The translations under genes and the position numbers were made by a program. This document shows, in pieces, positions 33,098-41,642 of a stretch of 48,302 nucleotides of DNA (position 1 is the stretch's first letter; each line of letters opens with the position of its first letter). Below the pieces are notes generated by a model. That model was not told the origin of the DNA, did no database searches, and saw nothing but the letters and a program-made list of their open reading frames with translations. Source of the stretch: Nodosilinea sp. LEGE 06152 (GTDB taxonomy: Bacteria > Cyanobacteriota > Cyanobacteriia > Phormidesmidales > Phormidesmidaceae); NCBI RefSeq assembly GCF_015207525.1, contig NZ_JADEWR010000005.1, positions 131,436-179,737 on the forward strand, read 5' to 3'.

Positions 33098-34810
33098 TTA
33101 ATAGTGTGTGCCAGTATTACGGTAGTGAACAGCGGTTTTGCCCTCGCCATCGAGCACGCGGCCGGCCTGCACGGTGGCATAGACCAGCCAGTGGTCGCCA
33201 CACTCCATGCGCTGGTCTACGGTGCACTCCAGGTAGGCGATCGCATCGGTTAAAATCGGCGCGCCGTTCTCGGCCACTTCGGTATCTACATCCGCGAACC
33301 GATCTTCGCCAGGGGCAAAGGGCTTGAGAAAGTGCTTCATCGGCCCCAGGTGCCGCCCCTCCGCCAAAATATTCAGCACAAAGGAGCTGCCGGGGTACAG
33401 CAGCGACTCGATCGCCCGGTCTTTGGCCACCGCCACCGTAAACCCCGGCGGCGCAAAAGACGCCTGCGATACCCAGGAGGCCAGCATGGCGCTCGATACC
33501 TCGCCCTGGCGAGCCGTCACAATGCACAGCGACCCGACGATACGCCCCACCGCCTGCTCTACCGCCGAGGCCGGGGTGCGAGGCTGCTTGGCCCGCTTCG
33601 CTTTTTTGAGCGCCTGGGCAAAGTCAGTCCCCACCTCTTCACAGTATTTAAGGGTGACATCGGTGGGCTTGAACTTAACCCGAATTGGCTCAAAGGCCAG
33701 GCTGTAGCCGCCGTCTTTGAGCTTGCCCTCCAGCAGGTCAATGGCCTCACCACTCCAGCCGAATGACCCAAACACCCCAGCCGGTTGAGCCTTCGAGGCC
33801 GTTGATAGCACAATGCCGAGGGCCGTCTGCATGGGGGTAGGGGCATGGCCGCCCAGAGTAGGTGACCCCATCAAAAATCCGGCGGAGGTCTCAACGGCGG
33901 CTTTGATATCGTCGGGACTGGCCTGCTCAGCATTGATCGACTCCACCGACACCCCCGCCTTGGTAATGCCCCGCGCCAGCGCCTGGGCAATGGTAGCGGT
34001 GTTGCCATAGGCCGAGGCGTAGATCAGCGCCACCGAGAGGTCTTGGCTGGTTTGAGCCTGGCCCCAGTCGCGATAGCTCTGCACCAGTTCTCGAGGGCTG
34101 TAGCGCACCACCGGCCCGTGGCCCGGAGCCAGGATCTGAAAGGGCAGCGAGGTCAACCGACCCAGAGCCGCCAGCACCTGACGGGCGCTGGCGGCAAATA
34201 GACAGTCAAAATAGTAGCGCCGGTCTTCCAGTAAATCCTGCCAGCTGAGATCAAAAACCGAGTCGTCGCAGCGGTGCGCCCCAAAAAACTTGTCTGAGTA
34301 AAGCACCCCGGAGTAGGGGTCGAAGGTGGCCAGCCCACCCGGGTAGCGCGGCGTCGGAATCAGCTCAAACTGGAGGTGATGCCCCTGGCCCAGATCAAGG
34401 CGATCCTCACCGCTGCGAATTACTCGCAGCCGGGGCGATGCATCGGGCAGCAGATCTTTAAGAGCAAGAGCGGCTGGGTTTGAGCACACTACCGTTACTT
34501 CTGGCAACCGCTTCAGCAGAATCTTTAAAGTTTGGACTCGGTTGGGGTTGATGTGCCCCAAGACAATGTAATTGAGCTGGTAGAGGTCAATATGGCGCTC
34601 CAAAGCCGCCAGAAAAATTTCGCTAAATGATTCACCGGGAGGATCAATCAGCGCGGTGCGATCGGCCTGAATCAAATAGCTATTCGCCGTGGTTCCCCGC
34701 TCTAAACCGTACTCAATCTCAAACCGCAGGCGGTTCCAACTGCGGCAGCGCAGGACCGTGGTGCCGGCTGCCATAGCATAAAGCTGAACATCGCGAGGAG
34801 GAGAAGTCAT
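33098..34810 (-). CDS. A-type flavodiiron protein, Flv1/Flv2 class
   Basis: This 570-residue protein has the three-domain layout of cyanobacterial flavodiiron proteins: beta-lactamase-like (1-240), flavodoxin-like (about 255-400, SVALIYASAYGNTATIAQAL and GGHAPTPMQTALGIVL) and NAD(P)H:flavin reductase-like (about 420-570). Such proteins pass electrons from photosystem I to O2 without making reactive oxygen. The diiron motif HxExDH is replaced by H86-I-N88-P-N90-R91, as in Flv1 and Flv2, which work as heterodimers with Flv3 or Flv4. I cannot choose between Flv1 and Flv2, and no partner gene is present. Confidence 0.9.
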   Translation of the reverse strand: MTSPPRDVQLYAMAAGTTVLRCRSWNRLRFEIEYGLERGTTANSYLIQADRTALIDPPGESFSEIFLAALERHIDLYQLNYIVLGHINPNRVQTLKILLKRLPEVTVVCSNPAALALKDLLPDASPRLRVIRSGEDRLDLGQGHHLQFELIPTPRYPGGLATFDPYSGVLYSDKFFGAHRCDDSVFDLSWQDLLEDRRYYFDCLFAASARQVLAALGRLTSLPFQILAPGHGPVVRYSPRELVQSYRDWGQAQTSQDLSVALIYASAYGNTATIAQALARGITKAGVSVESINAEQASPDDIKAAVETSAGFLMGSPTLGGHAPTPMQTALGIVLSTASKAQPAGVFGSFGWSGEAIDLLEGKLKDGGYSLAFEPIRVKFKPTDVTLKYCEEVGTDFAQALKKAKRAKQPRTPASAVEQAVGRIVGSLCIVTARQGEVSSAMLASWVSQASFAPPGFTVAVAKDRAIESLLYPGSSFVLNILAEGRHLGPMKHFLKPFAPGEDRFADVDTEVAENGAPILTDAIAYLECTVDQRMECGDHWLVYATVQAGRVLDGEGKTAVHYRNTGTHY

Positions 34811-35351
34811 GGGGCAATGGGTAACGGCAGGTTTAGAGGGCGCTGTGGGTAACCTGTACTTGGTATGACGTCACCAAGCCGCTGGCCCACAGAATTAGAC
34901 TGCTGCAATTTTAAAGGATCAGGAGCCGCATCCCGTTTTATCAGGTGTATTGCGCCCCTGGATTCAGATTGTTGTGAGGTCAAAATCAGCTTTACAGAGG
35001 TATTCAGCTTTTATGAACCGGGCTGCAAATATCCATGCTTGCTGGCCCCCTACCCTAGTATGAATGAGCCGACGAAAATCGTTGGCAACCTACTTGACCG
35101 AAGTCAATGGAGGTTTCCCCTAGAATACCGCCTAGCCCAGTGAGCACGCCTTACACATACCGCGATTCTACTGAGATGACTGGTTATTTTTATAACACTG
35201 AGTTAGCGTGTAGCAATGGTCGCATCTGCCCTGACGAATGGACCATGGAGAGGTGAGTAATAAGGGAGGTCAACCTGAGATGGAGCTGACATTCACCTGA
35301 ACACTTTAGTTAATCGGTTATCTCTCTGGTTCTTAGAAGTTGGATGATCCT
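34811..35351. other. Long intergenic region between divergent flavodiiron and wecG-like genes
   Basis: About 540 bases with no supported gene. A 92-codon open frame (34865-35143) has no recognisable features and unusual Cys/Ser content, so I leave it out. The region holds a GTTAT-TTTT-ATAAC inverted repeat (35183-35196) in an AT-rich patch, a likely promoter or operator area for the glycosyltransferase gene. Confidence 0.4.
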
Positions 35352-36383
35352 ATGGAGTCACAGTCTACCGGACAAGTTTTCACGTCAGCTGTTGATAGCG
35401 CGGCGATCAACAACTCGGTGATCAATGCTGTCGAGCTAGGTTTAGAGGTCAACGATTCGCCATTTGCTGATACCGTTGATGCCTCCCCGACCGCAGCTGC
35501 AGCGGTACCGGATAAACAGCCTGTTCCAGCCACCGAGGTCAAGCAGCTTTACCGCCAGTTTCGAAAGGCGGCCCTGGAGTCTACGGCTCGAGAACTGCGC
35601 AAGCAGCAGTACGACCACCTTCAGACCCAGGTCGAAATTCTGAGCATTCCCATCGACAATATCTCGGTCAACGACTTTTTAAGTCAGCTTAAGCAGGGCG
35701 TGGTATTCACTCCCAACGTCGATCACCTGATGAAGCTGCAAAAGGACATAGATTTTGTTAAGGCCTACAGCAAGGCTGACTATCGCGTTTGCGATAGCCA
35801 GGTGCTGATGTTTGCCTCCAAGTTTTTGGGCACACCACTCAAGGCCAAAATCTCGGGTTCGGATCTGTTTCCGATGTTTTGCGAGCACCACCGCCACAAC
35901 GAGGCGATTAAAATCTTCCTGATGGGGGGTGCCGAGGGCATTGCGGCCCAGGCCATGGAGCGCATCAATGCTCGTATTGGCCGACAAATTATTGTGCAGG
36001 CCCACTCACCGTCCTTTGGGTTTGAAAAGGATGAGGCCGAGTGCGATCGCATTCTAGACATGATCCGTCAGTCGCCGGCCAACGTGCTGGTAGTAGGGGT
36101 AGGGGCACCTAAGCAGGAAAAGTGGATTGCCAAGTACCGCGACCAGCTGCCCAATATCGATATCTTTTTGGCCGTAGGGGCCGCCATTGACTTTGAGGCT
36201 GGCAACAAACCCCGCGCGCCAGAACTGCTGAGCAAGCTGGGGCTAGAGTGGCTCTACCGCCTCAGCACTGAGCCAGGACGGCTGTGGAAGCGCTACCTGC
36301 TAGACGATTTTCCTTTCCTGTGGTTGGTAATTAAGGAGCGCTTTTCCCGCCTCCGCCCTAAGCCTGCCCCCAAAGATATCTAA
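35352..36383 (+). CDS. WecG/TagA/CpsF-family glycosyltransferase with N-terminal extension
   Basis: This is a 343-residue GT26-family enzyme that adds a sugar to a lipid-linked or glycan acceptor during exopolysaccharide or cell-surface polymer synthesis. The core (about 100-330) has VFTPNVDHLMKLQKDIDFVK, YRVCDSQVLMFASKFLGTPL, KISGSDLFPMFCEHH, FLMGGAEGIAAQA and NVLVVGVGAPKQEKWIAKYR, with TEPGRLWKRYLLDD near the C-terminus. The first 90 residues are an acidic, Ala/Ser-rich extension plus a basic helix not typical of the family. The ATG at 35352 is preferred; a TTG at 35340 is in frame. Confidence 0.88.
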   Translation: MESQSTGQVFTSAVDSAAINNSVINAVELGLEVNDSPFADTVDASPTAAAAVPDKQPVPATEVKQLYRQFRKAALESTARELRKQQYDHLQTQVEILSIPIDNISVNDFLSQLKQGVVFTPNVDHLMKLQKDIDFVKAYSKADYRVCDSQVLMFASKFLGTPLKAKISGSDLFPMFCEHHRHNEAIKIFLMGGAEGIAAQAMERINARIGRQIIVQAHSPSFGFEKDEAECDRILDMIRQSPANVLVVGVGAPKQEKWIAKYRDQLPNIDIFLAVGAAIDFEAGNKPRAPELLSKLGLEWLYRLSTEPGRLWKRYLLDDFPFLWLVIKERFSRLRPKPAPKDI

Positions 36384-36546
36384 CCCCCTAGCCAGGCTCA
36401 AAGCGAGGCTGCTTCAGGGAGACCAAGCAGCGGCCGCAGCGTCTTCTGCCCTAACCGTGCGAAGTTCTACGGCATTTTGCGGACTGAAAGCGCTGGCAGT
36501 AGGCAAAATGTGGCACCTTAGGAGGGTTCCCTGCGGTAGTTGCACT

Positions 36547-37374
36547 ATGGTTCCTGTATCGGTGGGCGGCATTGCGCAGTCTGCGCTCTTTACAGACCAG
36601 TTGTTGGCCTACTATCGCCAGCTGCCCAAAGCCATGCTCACGGTAGTAGACGTTGAGACTACGGGGTCGCGCCCTCCTGAAGCCAGGGTGATTGAAATTG
36701 CGGTGGTGCAGGGGTCGCTGGAACACGGGATTACCCACGAGGCAACTTTTCTAGTCAATGCCCACGTGCGAGTACCGACCACCATCACTCGATTAACAGG
36801 GATCACGACGGCTATGGTGGAGCAGGGTGCCGCCGCCGACACCGTGTGGCAAGCCCTGCGATCGCCCCTCGACCAGGGGGTACTCACTGGCCACAACCTG
36901 GCCTTTGACTACAGCTTCATTCAGGCCGAGTACCAGCGGCTGGGGCAGGGGTTTAAGCGCCCCGAGGCCCAGCGGTTTTGCACCGTAATTTTGTCGCGGC
37001 TGCTGCTGGCCGATCTGCCCTCCCGCAGCCTGCCGCAGCTAGTACGGCACTTTGGCTTTGATGTCGGGCGATCGCACCGGGCCATGGCCGACACCAAGGC
37101 CTGCTGGTTGTTGGCCAACCTGCTGCTAGAGCGCCTGGCCAATACCTCAGACGAGACTCTGCGGCAGCAGTTTGATGAACAGTGGGTGCCGCTGCGGGAG
37201 GCCGCCAAAGCCTTTGGCCACCCCCGCGTTGAGCTGCAGCAAAGGCTCGATGCCCAGGGCTGCGAGCGGCGCACGTCACGGCGAGGCAACCGTCACCTGT
37301 ATCGTCGCCGCGACCTGGCGGCGCTCTACCACGAGCTACACCCGCCGCAGCTGTCGCTAAACCTGGGCGACTAG
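36547..37374 (+). CDS. DEDDh 3'-5' exonuclease, DnaQ-like
   Basis: This is a 275-residue protein with an exonuclease fold like the DNA polymerase III epsilon subunit. The metal ligands are visible: VVDVETTGSRPPEARVIEIA (Asp and Glu), TGHNLAFDYSFIQ (Asp) and RSHRAMADTKA (His and Asp). A C-terminal basic segment (AAKAFGHPRVELQQRLDAQG to LYRRRDLAALYHEL) could bind DNA. The ATG at 36547 (MVPVSVGGIAQSAL) is preferred because 30 upstream codons (from 36457) have no similarity and are Cys/Arg-rich. Role in proofreading or repair is inferred from family. Confidence 0.85.
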   Translation: MVPVSVGGIAQSALFTDQLLAYYRQLPKAMLTVVDVETTGSRPPEARVIEIAVVQGSLEHGITHEATFLVNAHVRVPTTITRLTGITTAMVEQGAAADTVWQALRSPLDQGVLTGHNLAFDYSFIQAEYQRLGQGFKRPEAQRFCTVILSRLLLADLPSRSLPQLVRHFGFDVGRSHRAMADTKACWLLANLLLERLANTSDETLRQQFDEQWVPLREAAKAFGHPRVELQQRLDAQGCERRTSRRGNRHLYRRRDLAALYHELHPPQLSLNLGD

Positions 37375-37562
37375 CCAACCCAGGAGTGCAGATGGGCTTA
37401 ACTCCCAACTTTTCGTCACCCAGGGCTGAGTTTTGGCTCACCAATCCGAGCTTTTCTTAAAATTCCTCCACGATGGCAACAAGATCCGTCATGGTAACAA
37501 CAGGGGAAGCAGCCTAGCCAGGCTGGTTTGCCTGAGGAGTTTTGCTAAAGCGAAGGGAAGCT

Positions 37563-38696
37563 ATGGCGCGATCGCACAAAGCCTGGCGCTGGCAGCGAAG
37601 AAGTTTGACCGGGCTGGGACTTCTAGCCGTAGTAGCCTGTGCCCCCTTGTCTGAGGGGTTCGAGCGCCCATCGCGGCAGGCTACTACAATGCTACAGTTC
37701 ATAAACCCTCAGCCCCTCGCCCTGGCCAGCGCCATGACTAGCCCCCTGCTTTTTGATACGGTGTCAGACTTTGCCGAAGGGGTAGCTCTGGTCCGCCTGA
37801 AATCACAGCTGGGTTATATCGATCGCGAGGGTAGGCTTAATATTCAGATTGCCGACAGCAATGTCACCGTGGCTGCTGACTATGCCGAGGGGCTGGCGGC
37901 AGCCCAGGTAGGAGCCTACTTTGGCTACCTCAACCGGCAGGGAGAGTGGGCTGTACCGGTGCAGTTTCGCCAGGCCAAGTCCTTTTCTGGAGGGCTGGCG
38001 GCGGTACAGGGAGGCACCAAATACGGCTACATCAACCCCCAGGGAGAGTGGGTGATTGAGCCCCAGTTTGACCTGGCTGAGCGATTTGTTGACGGTCGTG
38101 CCCTGATCAAGTTAGGGGAAACCTACGGTTATATCGACACCGACGGTCGCCCCGCCATACCGCCGACGCTGAAAGATGCCTGGAGTTTTTCCGAATCGCT
38201 GGCGGTAGCTAGGGTAGACAGGCTCTACGGCTATATTGACCCCAGCGGTACTATGGCCATTGCCCCCAGCTACGACGGGGCCTTTAGTTTCTCTGAGGGG
38301 CTGGCTCGGGTGCGCCAGGGCCGCAACTTTGGCTTTGTCGACACCGCTGGAACCCTGGTAATTGAGCCAACTCTACCCTTTGCCTCTGATTTTGCTGAGG
38401 GTTTAGCCGCCGTGCTGATCGACAGCCAGTGGGGCTATATTGACCGCACGGGTAAGGTGGTTATTCCTGCCCAGTTTGCCTACGCCGCTGATTTTTCGGA
38501 AGGGTTGGCCGCCGTGCAGCAAAACGGGCGCTACGGCTATATCAACTTCAAAGGAGACTGGGCCGTAGAACCGCAGTACAGCAATGCTGGGCCATTTTCT
38601 GAGGGACGGGCGCGGGTGCAGGTCGACAACGGCTGGGGCTTTATCGATACCGAGGGCAAGTTGCTCACCGGGGCGGGCTTTCAGTCTCTAGAGTAG
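37563..38696 (+). CDS. WG-repeat lipoprotein
   Basis: This is a 377-residue secreted protein. The N-terminus MARSHKAWRWQRRSLTGLGL, ending LAVVAC, has a lipobox with Cys26 as the acylation site, so it is probably anchored to a membrane. The rest is nine WG-type repeats of about 35-45 residues, recognised by G(Y/F)(I/L/V)(D/N)xxG: GYIDREG, GYLNRQG, GYINPQG, GYIDTDG, GYIDPSG, GFVDTAG, GYIDRTG, GYINFKG, GFIDTEG, each preceded by F-S/A-E-G-L-A. The function of WG repeats is unknown. AAGGGAAGCT before the ATG at 37563 fixes the start over an ATG at 37542. The convergent hydrolase stop is 2 bases away. Confidence 0.92.
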   Translation: MARSHKAWRWQRRSLTGLGLLAVVACAPLSEGFERPSRQATTMLQFINPQPLALASAMTSPLLFDTVSDFAEGVALVRLKSQLGYIDREGRLNIQIADSNVTVAADYAEGLAAAQVGAYFGYLNRQGEWAVPVQFRQAKSFSGGLAAVQGGTKYGYINPQGEWVIEPQFDLAERFVDGRALIKLGETYGYIDTDGRPAIPPTLKDAWSFSESLAVARVDRLYGYIDPSGTMAIAPSYDGAFSFSEGLARVRQGRNFGFVDTAGTLVIEPTLPFASDFAEGLAAVLIDSQWGYIDRTGKVVIPAQFAYAADFSEGLAAVQQNGRYGYINFKGDWAVEPQYSNAGPFSEGRARVQVDNGWGFIDTEGKLLTGAGFQSLE

Positions 38697-38698
38697 CC

Positions 38699-39589
38699 CT
38701 ACTGAGTCAGGTCGGCCAGACACTGCTGAATTAAGCCAACTGTGACCCCTGGTTGCTCAAGCTGGGGGGTGAGCCCAATGCCAGGCAAGACTTCGAAGCG
38801 ACGAATGGCGGCAGGGTTGAGGGCGGCTAAACGACGGCCGGTTTCCACAGGGGTGAGTTGGGCCATTTCGCCCCAGAGCATGGCGGTGGGGGTAGCAAGC
38901 CGGGAGAAATAGGGGGCCAGGTCAAAGCTGAGGTCGCCCCGCACAAAGGCCAAGGCGGCGACATCTGCATTAGGCTGCTGGGCTGACTTAAGGTAGGCCG
39001 CCACCACCTCGTCGGCAATTTTGCTGGAGTCGGCAAACTGCCGCTGGGTCAAAAACAACCGAATGCCATCGTTGGTGGCGATCGCCCCCCGGTAAATCAG
39101 CTGATCGACTACAGGCAGTTTGACGATCTGATTGACTGCCGAGTCGCTGGGATCTTGACCAAAGTCGGCTAGCCCTGCCGGGGCCACCAAAATCAACCCA
39201 CGCAGGCGATCGGGGTGGTCAACCGCGACCCGCACCATCATGGCGGCACTGAGGGAAGATGCGACTACGACGGGCGGAGCGGGGCAGAGCCTGTCGATCA
39301 GCTGGCTCAGTAGGGCGAGGTAGTCGGCGGTGGTGCAGGGGCGATCGGGGTGATCAGATTGGCCCCAGCCAATGAGATCTGGGGCCAGCACCAGGTGATC
39401 TGCCGCAAAGGCCGGGTATACCTTCGACCACTCGTAGCTGGATGACCCGCCCCCAAAGCCGTGGACAAACAGCAGCGGCACTGAATTTGGCGGTGGCCCA
39501 GACCAAAAGTCGGGATTGGCCTCAACATAGGCCACCGTGCCCTGGTCGAGAACCAGCGATCGCTGCATAAAACCGGGAGGAATGAACAT
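38699..39589 (-). CDS. Alpha/beta hydrolase-fold protein with degenerate triad
   Basis: This is a 296-residue alpha/beta hydrolase. Present: LLFVHGFGGGSSSYEW (oxyanion), LAPDLIGWGQSDHPDR and a nucleophile elbow VVASSLSAAMM with Ser112, where both Gly of GxSxG are replaced (A-S-S-L-S). Absent: the acid is Ala243 in LWGEMAQLTP where the family has WGxxD, and the histidine is Leu273 in GIGLTPQLEQP where the family has GHxPxxEQP. Each fits a single-base change from the expected codon. The fold looks intact and the frame open, so it is either a pseudoenzyme or very young decay. The substrate is unknown. Confidence 0.85.
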   Translation of the reverse strand: MFIPPGFMQRSLVLDQGTVAYVEANPDFWSGPPPNSVPLLFVHGFGGGSSSYEWSKVYPAFAADHLVLAPDLIGWGQSDHPDRPCTTADYLALLSQLIDRLCPAPPVVVASSLSAAMMVRVAVDHPDRLRGLILVAPAGLADFGQDPSDSAVNQIVKLPVVDQLIYRGAIATNDGIRLFLTQRQFADSSKIADEVVAAYLKSAQQPNADVAALAFVRGDLSFDLAPYFSRLATPTAMLWGEMAQLTPVETGRRLAALNPAAIRRFEVLPGIGLTPQLEQPGVTVGLIQQCLADLTQ

Positions 39590-39903
39590 AAAACCATGCC
39601 GTTACTGCCTTCTGATTACCACGAAGCCCTATCAATTGCCCACTCGATTAGGGCCGATGGTTTGAGACCGACCCTTAGAGAGCGATTTCGCAGGGAGCGC
39701 TGTGCAAATCACGGCAACCATTGCCCAGCCGTAGCGTCTTACATTCTGTCGGGTTCTGCCTACCCCAATTTGAAATGGGCAGCCCCCTGGGAAAACGGTT
39801 GTTTGCTCAGGCACGTCTGCCCAGACCCATTGCGGGCAGTAAATAGTATTCCTGTCGGTCCGTCTATAACCAGCTTTAGTACGCAATTTTGAGGTGAGTT
39901 GCT
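39590..39903. other. Gene-free stretch
   Basis: These 314 bases contain open frames on both strands (39596-39892 plus, 39632-39886 minus), but neither has recognisable domain content. I see no RNA gene or strong hairpin. Confidence 0.4.
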
Positions 39904-40524
39904 ATGGGGCAACGGATTCAGCGGCTTTCTGTGCTCAGCTTTGGCGGGTTGGTACTGGTCTCGGCGGGGCTTGCGGGGCTGCTTCACTGGGCCTCACCCT
40001 TGCGAGACCCCAGCTTCGAGGTCAACAGCGCTAACGCCGGCACGTCAGTGCCATGGCTAAAGGGCGTGCCTGAGACTGCCTGGCTACAGGCTAGCTTCGC
40101 CCTGGCGGCACTGCTGGCAGTGAATTTGACCTGGGTGCTTTGGCAATGGAGCCAAGCGCCGCAGCGGAGTGGTTCTAGGGGAATAGCTCGGTGGGTCACG
40201 ATCGCCGCCATTTTTTTCCTGGCGATGGGATTTAGCAGCACCGTGGTGGTTTTCACTCGATATTCTTACGGCCCCATTAACCCCATTGCGATGGCTGCCC
40301 TGGTAGCGTTAACTGTGCTGCTAACGGCTCACTTTGTCGGGATGGTTTGGTTTTGGCAGCGCACAAAAACAGCGCTGGCCCAGTTATCTGAGCCAGCGCC
40401 ATCTCTACAGAGGTGGGGGCGAATCTACACCTCCGTTTACTGGGCCGGGTTTGCGGCCTGTCTGTTCACGGCCCTGCAAATTTTGTTTTTGGGTTACCTA
40501 TTTGGCCAGCACATGGTGGACTAA
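39904..40524 (+). CDS. Integral membrane protein of unknown function
   Basis: This is a 206-residue protein with five hydrophobic segments (about 10-28, 60-80, 95-117, 122-147, 170-198). A polar loop between the first two segments (SPLRDPSFEVNSANAGTSVP) is probably outside the cytoplasm. I do not recognise a family. The gene starts at ATG 39904 and is convergent with the COP23 gene, whose stop is 14 bases away. Confidence 0.7.
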   Translation: MGQRIQRLSVLSFGGLVLVSAGLAGLLHWASPLRDPSFEVNSANAGTSVPWLKGVPETAWLQASFALAALLAVNLTWVLWQWSQAPQRSGSRGIARWVTIAAIFFLAMGFSSTVVVFTRYSYGPINPIAMAALVALTVLLTAHFVGMVWFWQRTKTALAQLSEPAPSLQRWGRIYTSVYWAGFAACLFTALQILFLGYLFGQHMVD

Positions 40525-40538
40525 CTGGCCTAGCATCC

Positions 40539-41252
40539 CTAACGAAAGGCATCGGGGTCGAGGGGCCGACCGGCAGGACCACCGCCGTTTAGACGAGCGC
40601 CAGTACCGCCATCGGTCGGGTCGAGAAAGGGTTTGAGGTTAATGCCGCTGGTGCGACGGCTGGCGGGTGTCGCACTGGGAAGCCCTAGAACATTGCCAAT
40701 TTGGCCCAGGATGTCGCTGTTGCCGCCGGCGAATGTGGTTACTCCCTGGGTTTGGTCGCCCCGATCGGCAATGGTCAAGTTGTCAAACACGCGATCGCGG
40801 GTGATGGCCGCATCCTGCCCCGGCGGTACGGTGAAGACGATACGGCAGCCGGGCACGTTTTCGGTGGTAACGCAAACGGTGTTGTAGCCATTTTCGACGG
40901 CGGTTTCTAGGGCCAGCAAGCCGTCAGGGCGGTACTGCTCTAGGCGTTCGCTGATCGTGGCACAGCGGCGCTCAGCGGGCCAGGCGCTGCCCATGTCCTC
41001 GGGCACAGCCCAGGGGTAAGCCTGCCCCGGCTGACTGGTGGGAGAATACATGACGGTGTACCGTCCATCCTGCATTTGGCAGGTGAAGCGAGGCGCAGTA
41101 TTGGCCTCAGCAGGCTCGGCTGGGGCAGGCTCAGGCGTTCCCTCAGCCCCTGGCGTTTGAGCCTGGCCCAACGCCCCTAACGGCCCTAGAAGTAGCGTGG
41201 TGGCTAACCCACCTACAAATAATTTAGCGAGCGTGCCGGTTGTGTGGGCCAT
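40539..41252 (-). CDS. COP23-domain exported protein
   Basis: This is a 237-residue exported protein. A signal peptide (LAKLFVGGLATTLLLGPLGA, cleavage near LGQA at about residue 31) precedes a Pro/Glu/Ala-rich linker and a COP23 domain, named after a circadian-oscillating membrane protein of cyanobacteria. The hallmarks are an FTCQMQDGRYTVMY start, YPWAVP, ERRCATISERLEQY and TVCVTTENVPGCRIVFTVPP with conserved Cys. The C-terminus is Gly/Arg/Pro-rich. The ATG at 41252 has GGAGACACCACATC upstream. An ORF extension to 41459 lacks similarity. Function unknown. Confidence 0.85.
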   Translation of the reverse strand: MAHTTGTLAKLFVGGLATTLLLGPLGALGQAQTPGAEGTPEPAPAEPAEANTAPRFTCQMQDGRYTVMYSPTSQPGQAYPWAVPEDMGSAWPAERRCATISERLEQYRPDGLLALETAVENGYNTVCVTTENVPGCRIVFTVPPGQDAAITRDRVFDNLTIADRGDQTQGVTTFAGGNSDILGQIGNVLGLPSATPASRRTSGINLKPFLDPTDGGTGARLNGGGPAGRPLDPDAFR

Positions 41253-41642
41253 GATGTGGTGTCTCCAGTCGATTAGCGTGGGTGGCGGGTGTGAGCAATC
41301 GCTACCCCAGGGGGCCCCAATGGCTGGGCGGGTAGACCAGACAGCAGCGTTGCTTAACCTGGAAACGGGCGATGCTCTAGTCTTCCGCGACGCGATCGCA
41401 GCCTCATAGGTTCCCCAGTCCGTGCATGTCTGTACTCTCTGGGCCATCAAAACTCTCAAGCCCCTTGCAATTTTTAAGATTGTGCGTATCCTTAGTTAGG
41501 CTTTGGGCTCACGCTGCATTTAGGCGGTTTAGGGCAGCTCCTTACGCTGCATCTAGCGTTAGCTCGCCGTAAAGTAGTCATCAAGTTTGCTTCACATTCG
41601 CATACTCCAACTCACACACTGCATCAGAGGGAGACACAACCC
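41253..41642. promoter_or_regulatory. Divergent upstream region of COP23 and AMIN genes
   Basis: These 390 bases separate two divergent exported-protein genes. Near-direct copies of ACGCTGCATYTAG occur at 41511 and 41544, about 33 bases apart, and could be regulator half sites. No gene is supported. Confidence 0.35.

Noticed and set aside
34865..35143. 92-codon plus-strand open frame upstream of the glycosyltransferase
   Set aside because: No recognisable domain, odd Cys/Ser-rich start, no ribosome-binding site, and it begins inside the leader of the divergent flavodiiron gene.
38699..39589. Calling the degenerate hydrolase a pseudogene
   Set aside because: No stop or frameshift is present and the fold motifs are kept, so I list it as a gene with altered triad.
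39596..39892. Overlapping 98-codon plus and 84-codon minus open frames
   Set aside because: Both strands are open over the same stretch, neither shows hydrophobic pattern or motif, and no start signal stands out.
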